Shown in pieces: positions 9,684-18,017 of a stretch of DNA of 64,000 bases. The position numbers and the translations under genes are program-made. The notes beneath the pieces are model-generated. The model saw nothing but the letters and a program-made list of their open reading frames with translations. It was not told the DNA's origin and searched no databases. Within the stretch, counting starts at the first letter, position 1, and each line of letters begins with the position of its first letter. Origin of the DNA: Williamsia muralis NBRC 105860 (GTDB lineage Bacteria; Actinomycetota; Actinomycetes; Mycobacteriales; Mycobacteriaceae); the NCBI RefSeq assembly GCF_001598915.1, contig NZ_BDAP01000002.1:806001-870000 (forward strand). The letters run 5' to 3'.

Positions 9684-10457
9684 ATGATCCCCGACTGGGA
9701 TGTGTTGACGTTGTTGCTGGTCGCAGCCCTTGCGGCGGGCTGGATCGACGCGGTGATCGGTGGTGGCGGCCTCGTGCTGATCCCGGCGATGCTCATCGCG
9801 TTCCCCACCGTGGCACCGGCCACTGCGTTGGGCACCAACAAGCTCGCGGCGATCTGGGGCACCGGCGCGGCCGCCATCGCGTTCACCCGGGTGACCGCCG
9901 TCCCGCGACGTCTTGCCCTGATCTCCGTACCGATCGCCGGGGTGTGTGCGGCCGCCGGTGCCACCGCGGCGTCGCTGGTGTCGGCGGACGTGATCAGGCC
10001 GCTGGTGATCGTGCTGATGCTGGCGGTCGGGATCTTCGTGGCGTGCAGGCCCTCGTTCGGCCGGAGCACCGGGTCGGGCGGCCCGCTGAGCCGCCGGCAG
10101 ATGATCGCCGGATGTGTCGCGTTTGCGGTGATCGGTTTCTACGACGGCATCTTCGGCCCCGGTACCGGGATGTTCCTCATCATCGCGCTCACCGTGGTGC
10201 TCTCCCGGAGCTTCATCGAGAGTGCGGCACTGGCCAAGATCGCCAACACCGCTACGAACCTCGGTGCCCTCGTGGTGTTCGCGATCCAGGGGCACGTGTG
10301 GTGGCAACTCGGGCTGCTACTCGCGGTGGCCAACGTCGCGGGATCACTGCTGGGATCGAGGACGGTGCTCAATCGAGGGTCTGGGGTGATCCGGGCTGCA
10401 CTGCTCGTGGTGGTCGTGGTGATGTCGGCCAAGCTCGGCTGGGATCAGTTCGCGTAG
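9684..10457 (+). CDS. TauE/SafE sulfite exporter family permease
   Basis: About 257 aa with seven to eight membrane helices. The two half-repeats show the TauE/SafE pattern: GWIDAVIGGGGLVLIPAML near the start and GFYDGIFGPGTGMFLI in the second half. The family exports sulfite, sulfoacetate or related organosulfur anions; the substrate here is unknown. The ATG at 9684 has GGAAAGG 11 bp upstream and begins right before the first helix, so I prefer it to an upstream ATG at 9624. Confidence 0.82.
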   Translation: MIPDWDVLTLLLVAALAAGWIDAVIGGGGLVLIPAMLIAFPTVAPATALGTNKLAAIWGTGAAAIAFTRVTAVPRRLALISVPIAGVCAAAGATAASLVSADVIRPLVIVLMLAVGIFVACRPSFGRSTGSGGPLSRRQMIAGCVAFAVIGFYDGIFGPGTGMFLIIALTVVLSRSFIESAALAKIANTATNLGALVVFAIQGHVWWQLGLLLAVANVAGSLLGSRTVLNRGSGVIRAALLVVVVVMSAKLGWDQFA

Positions 10458-10475
10458 TTCACTAGGCTCTGACCC

Positions 10476-10877
10476 GTGGCAATGAGTCCCGGTGAGGATC
10501 AAAACCGACGGTTGCTGCGCGCCCGCGACGCGATGGACCGCGACTATGCCCAGCCACTCGACGTGCCCCGGTTGGCGGCCGTGGCACACATGTCCGCCGC
10601 CCACTTCACCCGAACCTTCCGGGCCACCTTCGGGGAGACGCCGCACCGGTATTTGCAGCGCCGTCGCATCGAGCGAGCGATGAATTTGCTGCGCGATCCA
10701 CTGCTGCCCGTCACCGACATCGCGGCCATGGTGGGGTTCGAGAGCCTCGGGACCTTCAGCCGGACGTTTCGAACCGTGGTGGGGAATTCGCCCAGCGGAT
10801 TCCGGGCCACTGCCGCGCCGGTGAAGGTGCCGGGATGTTTTGTCAGGACCTGGTCGAGACCGAGCAGTTTTGGATAA
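10476..10877 (+). CDS. Short AraC-family transcriptional regulator
   Basis: 133 aa. It consists almost only of the double helix-turn-helix AraC domain (residues about 15-115): LDVPRLAAVAHMSAAHFTRTFR for the first helix pair and ITDIAAMVGFESLGTFSRTFR-type sequence for the second. No ligand-binding domain is present, as in MarA/SoxS-type stand-alone activators. Starts at GTG 10476 or ATG 10482, 18-24 bp after the TauE-like gene. The VOC protein gene follows 34 bp downstream and may be a target or operon partner. Confidence 0.85.
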   Translation: MAMSPGEDQNRRLLRARDAMDRDYAQPLDVPRLAAVAHMSAAHFTRTFRATFGETPHRYLQRRRIERAMNLLRDPLLPVTDIAAMVGFESLGTFSRTFRTVVGNSPSGFRATAAPVKVPGCFVRTWSRPSSFG

Positions 10878-10911
10878 GCAACGCGGCCACCCCTGCCCCT
10901 ACCGTTGAGAC

Positions 10912-11373
10912 ATGTTCAAAAACATCAGCATTCACACGGTCATGGTTCTCGATCAGGACGAAGCACTCGACTTCTACGTCGGAAAACTGGGCTTCGCAAT
11001 CAAAGACGACGTCGACATGGGGTTCATGAGGTGGCTCACCATTGCCCTGCCCGGAGACCCGGATCGTCAGATCCTCCTCGAGGTCCCGGGGCCGCCGGCC
11101 CACAGCGAAGAGGTGGCCGCATCGGTCCGCGACCTCGTCACCAAGGGCGCGCTGGGCGCCGCTGCCATGCTGACCACGGACGACTGCCGGAAGACCTACG
11201 AAGAACTGTCCGCACTCGGTGTCGAGTTCACCGAGGAACCGACGGAGCAGCCCTACGGAATCGACTGTGCACTGAGGGATCCCTTCGGCAACCACATCCG
11301 GATCACCCAACTGGCCACGGGCCCGGTGGAGATCTCCGATGACGACATCGCCCGCTGGAAGAGTGAGGCGTAG
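10912..11373 (+). CDS. VOC (glyoxalase/dioxygenase) family protein
   Basis: 153 aa, one pair of beta-alpha-beta-beta-beta modules. ISIHTVMVLDQDEALDFYVGKL at the start and the final DPFGNHIRITQ are typical of the vicinal oxygen chelate superfamily, which includes glyoxalase I, fosfomycin-resistance enzymes and ring-cleavage dioxygenases. The exact reaction is unknown. It directly follows an AraC-type regulator on the same strand, an arrangement common for such pairs. Confidence 0.82.
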   Translation: MFKNISIHTVMVLDQDEALDFYVGKLGFAIKDDVDMGFMRWLTIALPGDPDRQILLEVPGPPAHSEEVAASVRDLVTKGALGAAAMLTTDDCRKTYEELSALGVEFTEEPTEQPYGIDCALRDPFGNHIRITQLATGPVEISDDDIARWKSEA

Positions 11374-11379
11374 GCGGTC

Positions 11380-13506
11380 TCACCACCAGCCGGGTAGAGC
11401 CCTCTGCATGTCGGCGGTGAGTGCCGGGACGAGGCTGCGGACAAACGTCGCACTGAGATGGTGAAAGTCGTGCCATAGCAGGATGTTCCCGACCACGGCG
11501 GGGCAGTAGGTGTCGCTGCACATCGCGTCGGTGTAGTCCAGGAAACTCATGTTCGGGAACTGGGGCGCGATGTCGAGCGCAGGATCGGTCGGTGACATCA
11601 CCAGCGACCGTTCCACCCCGCACACCGACGGCTTCTTGCCCAGCGCAAGGCATTCCGGCGGACTCTCCTTGCCGACGGCCCACGGGTTGTCGCGTACGGC
11701 GATCACCTTCTGCCCGCGGTCGCGGAACTCGGTGAAGATGTCGAGGTAGTCCTCGGGGACGAAGTCGCCGGTGACCTGACCTTCCACCGGGCGAGTGCTG
11801 TTGGTGAACACCACGTCTGGTCTGTCCGCGGCCAGTCGTGCCATCACGTCACGCGACCACTCGTTGCATTGGTAGTACTTCTGGCCGAACCAGGTGAACA
11901 CGTAGTCCGTGGTCAGTGGGCACCCGACCTTGAGGTAGGTGGTCACCTTGAACCCGTGCTGCCTGCCGATCGCATCGAGAGCGGTGATCCAGTACTCCGC
12001 GTGGGAGCCGCCCACGAGAGCCACAGTGCGCGTGGCGTTCACGTCGCCGTACACGCCGACTCTGATCGATCCGTCCTTCCAGCCGGAGATCACCGAGTCG
12101 TACGACGTGATGGGCCAATCCTTTTCGACCACCTGCGGACTCGGTTCGGGCTCCACCCGTGGCACCGGCACGCCGTCGAGGAACGCGCGTGCGCCGGGAT
12201 ACAGACGCGGATCGAGATTCTGGGTATCCACCGTCATGTTCTGCACGTGCCGGTTCCAGCTGACGATGCCCGCCCCGGCGACCACGGTGAGTACCAGCAG
12301 AACTGCCGTCAGCACCGTCGCCGACCGTCGCCACGGCGTCTTTCGGGCCCGGATCGGGGACTCGACGTATCTGGCTGTGGCCCAAGCCAAGAGCAGCGAG
12401 ACCGCAATGATCCCGGTGCCCTCGATGAAACTCGCGCTGTCTTTGTATCGCCAGGTCAGGTAGAAGATCAGCAGCGGCCAGTGCCACAGATACAGGGCGT
12501 AGGCGATGGAGCCGAGCCAGACGATGGACGGGTGGGCGAGCCACGAACTGACCGCGCCGGGGTCGGTGCTGTCACCGGGCGCGGTCTGGCGCGAGCCACT
12601 CCAGATCAGCAACAGAGTCGCGCCGACGGGCACCAATGCGAGCGTCGACGGATACTGCTGCACCCCGACGATCCACCACCCGCAACTGATGATGAGTGCC
12701 AAAGCGATCAGGCCCAACAGGTTTCGCATCCACTGCGCCATCTTGAGCCGGGGCATCCACACGGCGAGGAGACCGCCGGCTATCGGTTCCCAGCAACGGG
12801 CGATGGTGTCGTAGTAGTTGAAGGGCTGGTTGATGCCGTGCCGGTGGTGGGCCCACGCAAAGGAGATCGCCGCGACACCGAGCAGGGCGGCGAACACGAT
12901 CCCGCGGATGACCTTCGGTCGGCGGAAGACATCGAATCTGAGTGCGAGCCCTCTCAGGACGCCGCCGACCGCCAATGCGGCCAGCAACGTGACCACAAAG
13001 AACTGTCCTTGCACCGACATCGACCACAGATGCTGCATCGGACTGTTCGCCGAGTCGGCGGCCTGGTAGTCCTGCGATGCCAGGGCCAGGTGCCAATTCT
13101 GGTAGTAGAGCGCCGAGGCGATGGCCTCGTCACCCAGCGGCGACCATCGGGTTCGAGGCATCAGCCACAGCGACAGCACCACGATGAACAGCAGAACGGT
13201 GAGAAGTGCGGGGAGCAGTCGTCGCGCGAGCCGCCAGAGGCGTGGCCCAGGATTGATCGCCGTCGACCACCGAGCAGTGGGAGAGCTGGTGGCCAGCACA
13301 TGTTTGAGGAGCGACGCCACGAAGAAGTAGCCGGACAAGGTCAGGAAGACGTCGACTCCACCGGACACGCGGCCGAACCAGATGTGGAAGACGGCCACCA
13401 GGGTGATGGCGATGCCGCGCAGTCCGTCGAGGTCGTGGCGGTACTCGGTGGACTTTTTCGATGGCGCCCCGGACACGACTGGTGGGTCGGTCATGGTGGC
13501 GCTCAC
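11380..13506 (-). CDS. Acyltransferase-3/SGNH fusion (OatA/OafB-like)
   Basis: 708 aa. Residues about 20-400 carry the ten-helix acyltransferase-3 domain beginning YRHDLDGLRGIAITLVAVFH, with the usual R-G motif. Residues about 430-708 are an extracytoplasmic SGNH domain: GGSHAEYW holds the nucleophilic serine and DFHHLS the Asp/His pair. Such two-domain proteins pass an acyl group across the membrane and O-acylate cell-wall polysaccharide. In mycolate bacteria, arabinogalactan, peptidoglycan and lipid glycans are possible acceptors (inference). Start is GTG 13506 or ATG 13494. The gene lies downstream of the IniR-like gene on the same strand, 27 bp away. Confidence 0.88.
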   Translation of the reverse strand: MSATMTDPPVVSGAPSKKSTEYRHDLDGLRGIAITLVAVFHIWFGRVSGGVDVFLTLSGYFFVASLLKHVLATSSPTARWSTAINPGPRLWRLARRLLPALLTVLLFIVVLSLWLMPRTRWSPLGDEAIASALYYQNWHLALASQDYQAADSANSPMQHLWSMSVQGQFFVVTLLAALAVGGVLRGLALRFDVFRRPKVIRGIVFAALLGVAAISFAWAHHRHGINQPFNYYDTIARCWEPIAGGLLAVWMPRLKMAQWMRNLLGLIALALIISCGWWIVGVQQYPSTLALVPVGATLLLIWSGSRQTAPGDSTDPGAVSSWLAHPSIVWLGSIAYALYLWHWPLLIFYLTWRYKDSASFIEGTGIIAVSLLLAWATARYVESPIRARKTPWRRSATVLTAVLLVLTVVAGAGIVSWNRHVQNMTVDTQNLDPRLYPGARAFLDGVPVPRVEPEPSPQVVEKDWPITSYDSVISGWKDGSIRVGVYGDVNATRTVALVGGSHAEYWITALDAIGRQHGFKVTTYLKVGCPLTTDYVFTWFGQKYYQCNEWSRDVMARLAADRPDVVFTNSTRPVEGQVTGDFVPEDYLDIFTEFRDRGQKVIAVRDNPWAVGKESPPECLALGKKPSVCGVERSLVMSPTDPALDIAPQFPNMSFLDYTDAMCSDTYCPAVVGNILLWHDFHHLSATFVRSLVPALTADMQRALPGWW

Positions 13507-13533
13507 CGGGGGAATTGTTCCAGATGTTCACCT

Positions 13534-16056
13534 TCACGATGAGGTGGCGCTCTGGGCTCCCCCTTGATTTGTTGTCGGGCCGTATCCCGCAGCTCTGAGC
13601 ATCGACAACATCTCCGACCGGGACCCGGCGCCGAGACGACGCCGAATCCTCGCCACGTGATGCTCGACGGTCTTGCCCGAGATGAACAGGCGGGCACCGA
13701 TTTCGCGGTACGTCAGCCCGAGCAGCAGGTTCCGGGCCACCTCGGCCTCGCGTTCGGTCAGCGGGCCGGCGGCCGGGTGTGCGGAATCGACATGCGTTGC
13801 GGTTGCCGCGACCGCTGGTGCGCCGACGAGTCGGGCGACCTGCAGCAATGAGGTGGCCGCCTGGGTGTCGTCGACCCGGAGTGCGGCCTCGCCGGCGAGT
13901 CGAGCCGCGTCCCAAGGCAATCCGGCCTGCTCGAGCGCCGACGCGGCCTTCTTCACCTCGGCCACATCGGGTTGTCCTTGCAGCACCCGCAGCCATGCCC
14001 GGCCTGCGTCGGCAAGGGCCGCACCGAACGGTTCGCCTGCGGCGGCCTGACCGAGCTGACGTGCATAGGGGACCAGGGCCGAGGGATCGTCCGCCAGGAT
14101 GGCGGCCTGCACGCCGTACCAACTCCACGACATCGACCACGCCGGCGGCGAGCCCAGAGCCGCGAGCAAACGGTCGGCGGCCATCACCAGGTGGGCGAGT
14201 CGCGCTGTGTCCTGCAAGCGGACCGCCGCGAGCCACAACTCGCCGAGTGGGTGCAATGCGAACAGGTCCACCTCCATCTCGGCCACCGCGGGCACGGCGT
14301 CGCGCCATGCGGCGACCAGGGCACCCATGTCGCCGCGACGTCGGGCTATCGCCACGGCAAGGGCATGGGCCACCAGCTCGTCCCGCAGGTTCTGGGGCGT
14401 GACCTCTCCGAGGATGTCCGCGGCGGTGCTCAGGTCGCCGCCGACCATCGCCGTCCATCCGAGGAGCAGTTGTTCGCGTGGGGTCTGATCGCAATCGCGC
14501 GACAGTGCGGCCTTCGCGCCGGCGAGGTCGCCACTGTGCAGACAGAGCAGCGCCGCGACGGCAGCGGCGGACTCTGGTTCGGCCCGGCGGTGCTGCGCGG
14601 AGAGGGACACCGCCCGCAGGATCGGTCCGAGGGCCGCAGCCGGCGACGACGTCAACGACGCAAGCAGGCCGGAGCTGAGCAGGGTTCCGCGGGCGTGATC
14701 GGTGGTCGGAGGCGCGGCGCCTGCGGTTGCCGAGAACTCCTCGGCCCCCGGACGATCCCCGGTCGCGAGCAGGGTTAGCACGCCGATCGTGGCGTCCGGT
14801 CCGGCGGCCTCTGGCCCCAGCCACCGGTAGAGGTCGGCCGACCGCGAATACGTTCCACGCCGTGCCGCGACCGCCGCGCCGATCCGGACGGCGTCACGGC
14901 GATCGGACGGTGAATCCGCGGCGAGGATGGTGTCGGCCAATCGGGTGGCGGTGTCGAGGTCGCCGGCGAGGGTCGCGGCGTCGGCCAACGGAACCCGGAC
15001 GACACCTGGGTCGGCGCCGGCCGTGAGCGCTGCGTGCCAGAGGTCGGCCGCCTCGGCCGGGGGAGCAGTGCGGGCCGCCGACAGGAGAAGATCCGCGAGA
15101 CGGCCGTCGACGACGCCCGAGCGGGCGGCGGCCAGGGCTCCGTCGATGGTCAGGGCCCCACGGTCGAGCAGCGCGTCCACCAGCGAGCGATGGGTGGACG
15201 CGATCTGGTGCTCGCCCCGCACCGCTCGCAGAACCGGGAGAGCGGCGGGAAGGAACTCGTCGGTGCCGGTGAGGAAACCGGAACCCCTTGCCCGATCAAG
15301 GGCTTCGATGGCTGCGGTGGGGTCGAGACCCAGGGTGTCGGCGATGGTGTGCGGATCGGGCGACGGTTGCAGGGCCGCCACGGTCAGTACGTCGTGAGTG
15401 GTGGGATCAAGCGCGCGCAGCCGTTCGTGCTGCCACTTCGCGATCGCCTCCCGGGCGGCCCGTTCGTCGGCGGCGGGGTCGGCTCGCAGGACGTCGAGGG
15501 CGGTGTCGATGGCTGCGCGGTTCCCGCCGGCAATTCGGCGGATGACGTCAGCCACGGGTGCGGACACAGTTCCGCCTGAACGGGCGATGATCGCGGGCGT
15601 GGGTAGTGGGCCCAGCTTGATGTCGGTGCCGAGGGCGGAGAACGTTCGCTGCACCTGTCGGATGTTGTTGTCGGACAGGCGCGGTTCGGCGGCGGCGATC
15701 ACCGTGAGGTCGCCGCGGTCGGCCAGGTCGGTGAGGCGGCTCAGGCTGCCGGCTTCCCAGTGGTGCACGTCGTCGACGATGACTGCGCAGCCGGGCCGGG
15801 TGGCCTCATGCTCTGGGATCGTCGTGAAAACCTGTGTGCCGGAACGGTTCAGAAGGCGACGGCAATGCTGCAACAGGTCCGATTTACCGCTCCCGGCGAC
15901 GCCGGTGACAAATGCGAGTACCGGACCGCCGGCGTGTACGGCGGACAGCAATGCTTGTGCGGCAGGCATTCCGGTGAACGCGGTGGCTCCGGGGAGGCGG
16001 TTCACCGGACTGCGGCCGACTGCGACATCACCCGCCGATTCCACCGAGGAGTCCAC
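13534..16056 (-). CDS. iniR: IniR-like LuxR-family ATPase regulator
   Basis: About 840 aa. A STAND/AAA-type ATPase domain opens the protein (Walker A GVAGSGKS, Walker B AVIVDDVHHW). A long helical alpha-solenoid region follows, then a C-terminal LuxR helix-turn-helix (LTEREAEVARNLLLGLTYRE ... SGKTVEHHVARIRRRLG). Size, architecture and position next to iniBAC match Rv0339c (IniR), the known activator of iniBAC in mycobacteria. The frame stays open to 16398, but that extension is the Pro-rich shadow of the neighbouring gene. I place the start at GTG 16056, with GTG 16044 as alternative; both overlap the 3' end of the Hsp70-like gene by under 30 bp, which implies translational coupling. Confidence 0.85.
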   Translation of the reverse strand: MDSSVESAGDVAVGRSPVNRLPGATAFTGMPAAQALLSAVHAGGPVLAFVTGVAGSGKSDLLQHCRRLLNRSGTQVFTTIPEHEATRPGCAVIVDDVHHWEAGSLSRLTDLADRGDLTVIAAAEPRLSDNNIRQVQRTFSALGTDIKLGPLPTPAIIARSGGTVSAPVADVIRRIAGGNRAAIDTALDVLRADPAADERAAREAIAKWQHERLRALDPTTHDVLTVAALQPSPDPHTIADTLGLDPTAAIEALDRARGSGFLTGTDEFLPAALPVLRAVRGEHQIASTHRSLVDALLDRGALTIDGALAAARSGVVDGRLADLLLSAARTAPPAEAADLWHAALTAGADPGVVRVPLADAATLAGDLDTATRLADTILAADSPSDRRDAVRIGAAVAARRGTYSRSADLYRWLGPEAAGPDATIGVLTLLATGDRPGAEEFSATAGAAPPTTDHARGTLLSSGLLASLTSSPAAALGPILRAVSLSAQHRRAEPESAAAVAALLCLHSGDLAGAKAALSRDCDQTPREQLLLGWTAMVGGDLSTAADILGEVTPQNLRDELVAHALAVAIARRRGDMGALVAAWRDAVPAVAEMEVDLFALHPLGELWLAAVRLQDTARLAHLVMAADRLLAALGSPPAWSMSWSWYGVQAAILADDPSALVPYARQLGQAAAGEPFGAALADAGRAWLRVLQGQPDVAEVKKAASALEQAGLPWDAARLAGEAALRVDDTQAATSLLQVARLVGAPAVAATATHVDSAHPAAGPLTEREAEVARNLLLGLTYREIGARLFISGKTVEHHVARIRRRLGAGSRSEMLSMLRAAGYGPTTNQGGAQSATSS

Positions 16057-17737
16057 CAACTGCCGCGCCCGTGCCGTCGAGGACTTGGCCCGGCACACCG
16101 AGCAGACCGCCACCGGGGTTGGGGGCCGGCGCAGGCGCGGGAGCCGGAGCCGGTGCGGGAGCCGGTGCGGGGGCAGGAGCGGGAGCGGGTGCCGGAGCAG
16201 GTGCGGGGGCAGGCGCCGGCGCCGGGGCTCCTCCACCGGGTGCCGGTGCGGGAGCCGGCGCACCGTTCTGCGGAGCGGTCGGGGCACCCGGCGCGGCGGG
16301 GGCGGGGGCAGCCGTTCCGCCTCTGGGTGCCACCGTTGTGGGCCGTCCGTCGGCGCCGGTGGTGACCGTGCCCGGGGTCCTGCTGTCGGTTCCGCCACTC
16401 GTGTCGGTCGAGGACCCGGCGGGCGAGCCGTCGGGGGCAGTCGAGGAAGCGGTCGGTGAACTCGTCACCGACGACTCTGCGGCGGCAGGCTTGGGCCCTT
16501 CGTCGTCGGTCAGGGCAGTGCCCACCGAGAGGCCTCCGGCGGTGAGGAGAGCGATCGCTGCGGCGACTCCGACCACGATGGCGGTGCGCTTGCCCCGCGA
16601 CATCGAGGCGGGCTCGACCTTGACGGTGCGGGGAGCCGGGGTGAGTGCGTGCGCGCCGGCGGGAACGACTTCATCCGAAGCCGATGCATGCGCCGGCACG
16701 ACCGCGACCGACGCCGCCGCGGCCGCCTTCGCCGCGGTGTGGGCGATGAGCGCGGCCCCGGTGGCGGTGGTGATCGCCGGGTCGTTGTTGACCGCGACCG
16801 GGATACGCAGCATCGACGACGCCAATTCACTGACAAGAGGGGTGGCCGAACCGCCGCCGGTGAGCAGGATCGTGGAGACCGCGCCCAGCTCGATGTCGGC
16901 GAGCTGTAGGGCCTCGATCACCAGGGCCATCGAACTCGCCAGGGGTGCCCGCAGCAGGTCTTCGAGCTCGGACCGGACGAGCCTGGCCTCGGTGCGGATC
17001 CCCGGAAGATCGATGGAGACAACGGTTTCGGTGTCCGAGGACAACGCCTCGCGGGCCGCCGCGCAGCGAACCCGGAGTTCGGCCAGGCCCTCCATCGTCG
17101 CCGCATCGAACGGGTCGATCGCGTCCGTGGCGCCCACCGATTCGAGGACATGGCCGAGAACGAGATGGTCGAACTGGGCGCCGCTGATCTCTTCGGACTT
17201 CAGAGGGCGGCCGATGACCACCGGGTCGGCGCCGGTGCGCACCACCGCCACATCGAGTGATGAACCACCGAGGTCGTACACCACGGTGACGCCGTCGAGC
17301 TGACCCTTGTGTTCGGCGAGCGCGGCAACCGCGGCGATCGCCTCGGGAACCACGGTCACCTCGGGCATGTCCTGCCGGGCCGCGGCCGCGCGCAGGGCCT
17401 CGACGGTGTAGTCCTGCCATTCGTTCGGGCAGGCGAGCACGATCGCGTCGGCATCCCAGGCGCCGGCGTCGGCGGCGAGAGCGGCCATCGCAGCGGCGTA
17501 GAGGTCCTCACCGGTGTACTGGCGACCGTCGTCGGTCACCAGGGCAACAGGATCACCCACCCGCTCGGTGAAACCGCCGACCCGGTACGGCCCCGGCCGG
17601 TCGACGAGTTCGGGCGAGGCGTCGGGCGCCAACTCCAGAATCGGGCCGCGCACGACAGCAGCGTCGAGGCCATCGTCGGTACCGGGGACTGCAACACATG
17701 TGGTGCTGCCGATCTTCAAACCGAGCGATGTGGTCAT
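16028..17737 (-). CDS. Membrane-anchored Hsp70-like ATPase-fold protein with Pro/Ala tail
   Basis: 569 aa. Residues 1-370 look like a DnaK nucleotide-binding domain: LGLKIGSTTCVAV (phosphate 1), VVYDLGGSSLDVAVV (phosphate 2) and LLTGGGSATPLVSEL (adenosine). There is no substrate-binding domain. Instead a membrane helix (about 385-411, RTAIVVGVAAAIALL) is followed by a 158-residue Ser/Thr then Ala-Pro-repeat tail, which would lie outside the cell or in the wall. Between the iniBAC promoter and iniR, it replaces Rv0340 of M. tuberculosis. It probably shares a divergent control region with iniB. It could be an envelope-stress sensor or a wall-spanning chaperone-like protein; neither is shown. 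Confidence 0.8.
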   Translation of the reverse strand: MTTSLGLKIGSTTCVAVPGTDDGLDAAVVRGPILELAPDASPELVDRPGPYRVGGFTERVGDPVALVTDDGRQYTGEDLYAAAMAALAADAGAWDADAIVLACPNEWQDYTVEALRAAAARQDMPEVTVVPEAIAAVAALAEHKGQLDGVTVVYDLGGSSLDVAVVRTGADPVVIGRPLKSEEISGAQFDHLVLGHVLESVGATDAIDPFDAATMEGLAELRVRCAAAREALSSDTETVVSIDLPGIRTEARLVRSELEDLLRAPLASSMALVIEALQLADIELGAVSTILLTGGGSATPLVSELASSMLRIPVAVNNDPAITTATGAALIAHTAAKAAAAASVAVVPAHASASDEVVPAGAHALTPAPRTVKVEPASMSRGKRTAIVVGVAAAIALLTAGGLSVGTALTDDEGPKPAAAESSVTSSPTASSTAPDGSPAGSSTDTSGGTDSRTPGTVTTGADGRPTTVAPRGGTAAPAPAAPGAPTAPQNGAPAPAPAPGGGAPAPAPAPAPAPAPAPAPAPAPAPAPAPAPAPAPAPNPGGGLLGVPGQVLDGTGAAVGGLLGGIGG

Positions 17738-17864
17738 GGTCTGCCGACTCCTCTGGTGCGCCTACGGCATCGACTCACCCTGTGATGCCCATCTCCCATG
17801 ATGTCGCCGCAGGTAGGGATGGTGTTACCGGTTCGGCGGGTGGTCGCGGATGTGCGGGGTCGAT

Positions 17865-17901
17865 CCCCTAGACCCCCTAATGCACCGGGGGGCTTCCCCT
17901 A
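17865..17901. repeat. Three CCCCTA direct repeats upstream of iniB
   Basis: CCCCTA begins at 17865, 17874 and 17896, in otherwise non-repetitive DNA, 36-107 bp upstream of the predicted iniB promoter elements. Reversed, each reads TAGGGG, reminiscent of the G-rich direct sites used by MalT/LuxR-type STAND activators. They are candidate binding sites for the IniR-like protein (inference). Confidence 0.45.
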
Positions 17902-17930
17902 ACGCCCCCATCAGCGACGAAGGGGGCGTT
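17901..17930. promoter_or_regulatory. 9-bp perfect inverted repeat upstream of iniB promoter
   Basis: AACGCCCCC (17901-17909) and GGGGGCGTT (17922-17930) form a perfect inverted repeat with a 12-bp spacer. It ends 6 bp before the predicted -35 hexamer, the usual place for an activator site. The left arm abuts the third CCCCTA repeat. A candidate operator for the IniR-like regulator. Confidence 0.5.
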
Positions 17931-17936
17931 GGCCCG

Positions 17937-17965
17937 TTGGGCCGGGTCCGCAGAACTCATAGCGT
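17937..17965 (+). promoter_or_regulatory. Predicted iniB promoter
   Basis: TTGGGC (17937-17942), a 17-bp spacer and TAGCGT (17960-17965) fit an actinobacterial housekeeping promoter with a TANNNT -10 box. Transcription would start near 17972 and give a leader of about 45 nt before the iniB ATG. The weak -35 box suits an activated promoter. Confidence 0.5.
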
Positions 17966-18017
17966 GGAGACAATCTCAGCGGACCCACCTGGATCCGCCC
18001 GGCAACAGGAGAACGCC

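Noticed and set aside
13130-14824. 564-codon Arg-rich minus-strand frame overlapping the IniR-like and SGNH genes.
   Set aside because: Out of frame with two genes that have clear domains; Arg/Gly-rich shadow.
16057-16398. N-terminal extension of the IniR-like gene.
   Set aside because: It is Pro/Arg-rich and antisense-free but only the alternate frame of the Hsp70-like Pro/Ala tail; the ATPase domain begins after GTG 16056.
17850-18017. N-terminal extension of iniB.
   Set aside because: Passes through the promoter and palindrome and does not match the IniB N-terminal domain.
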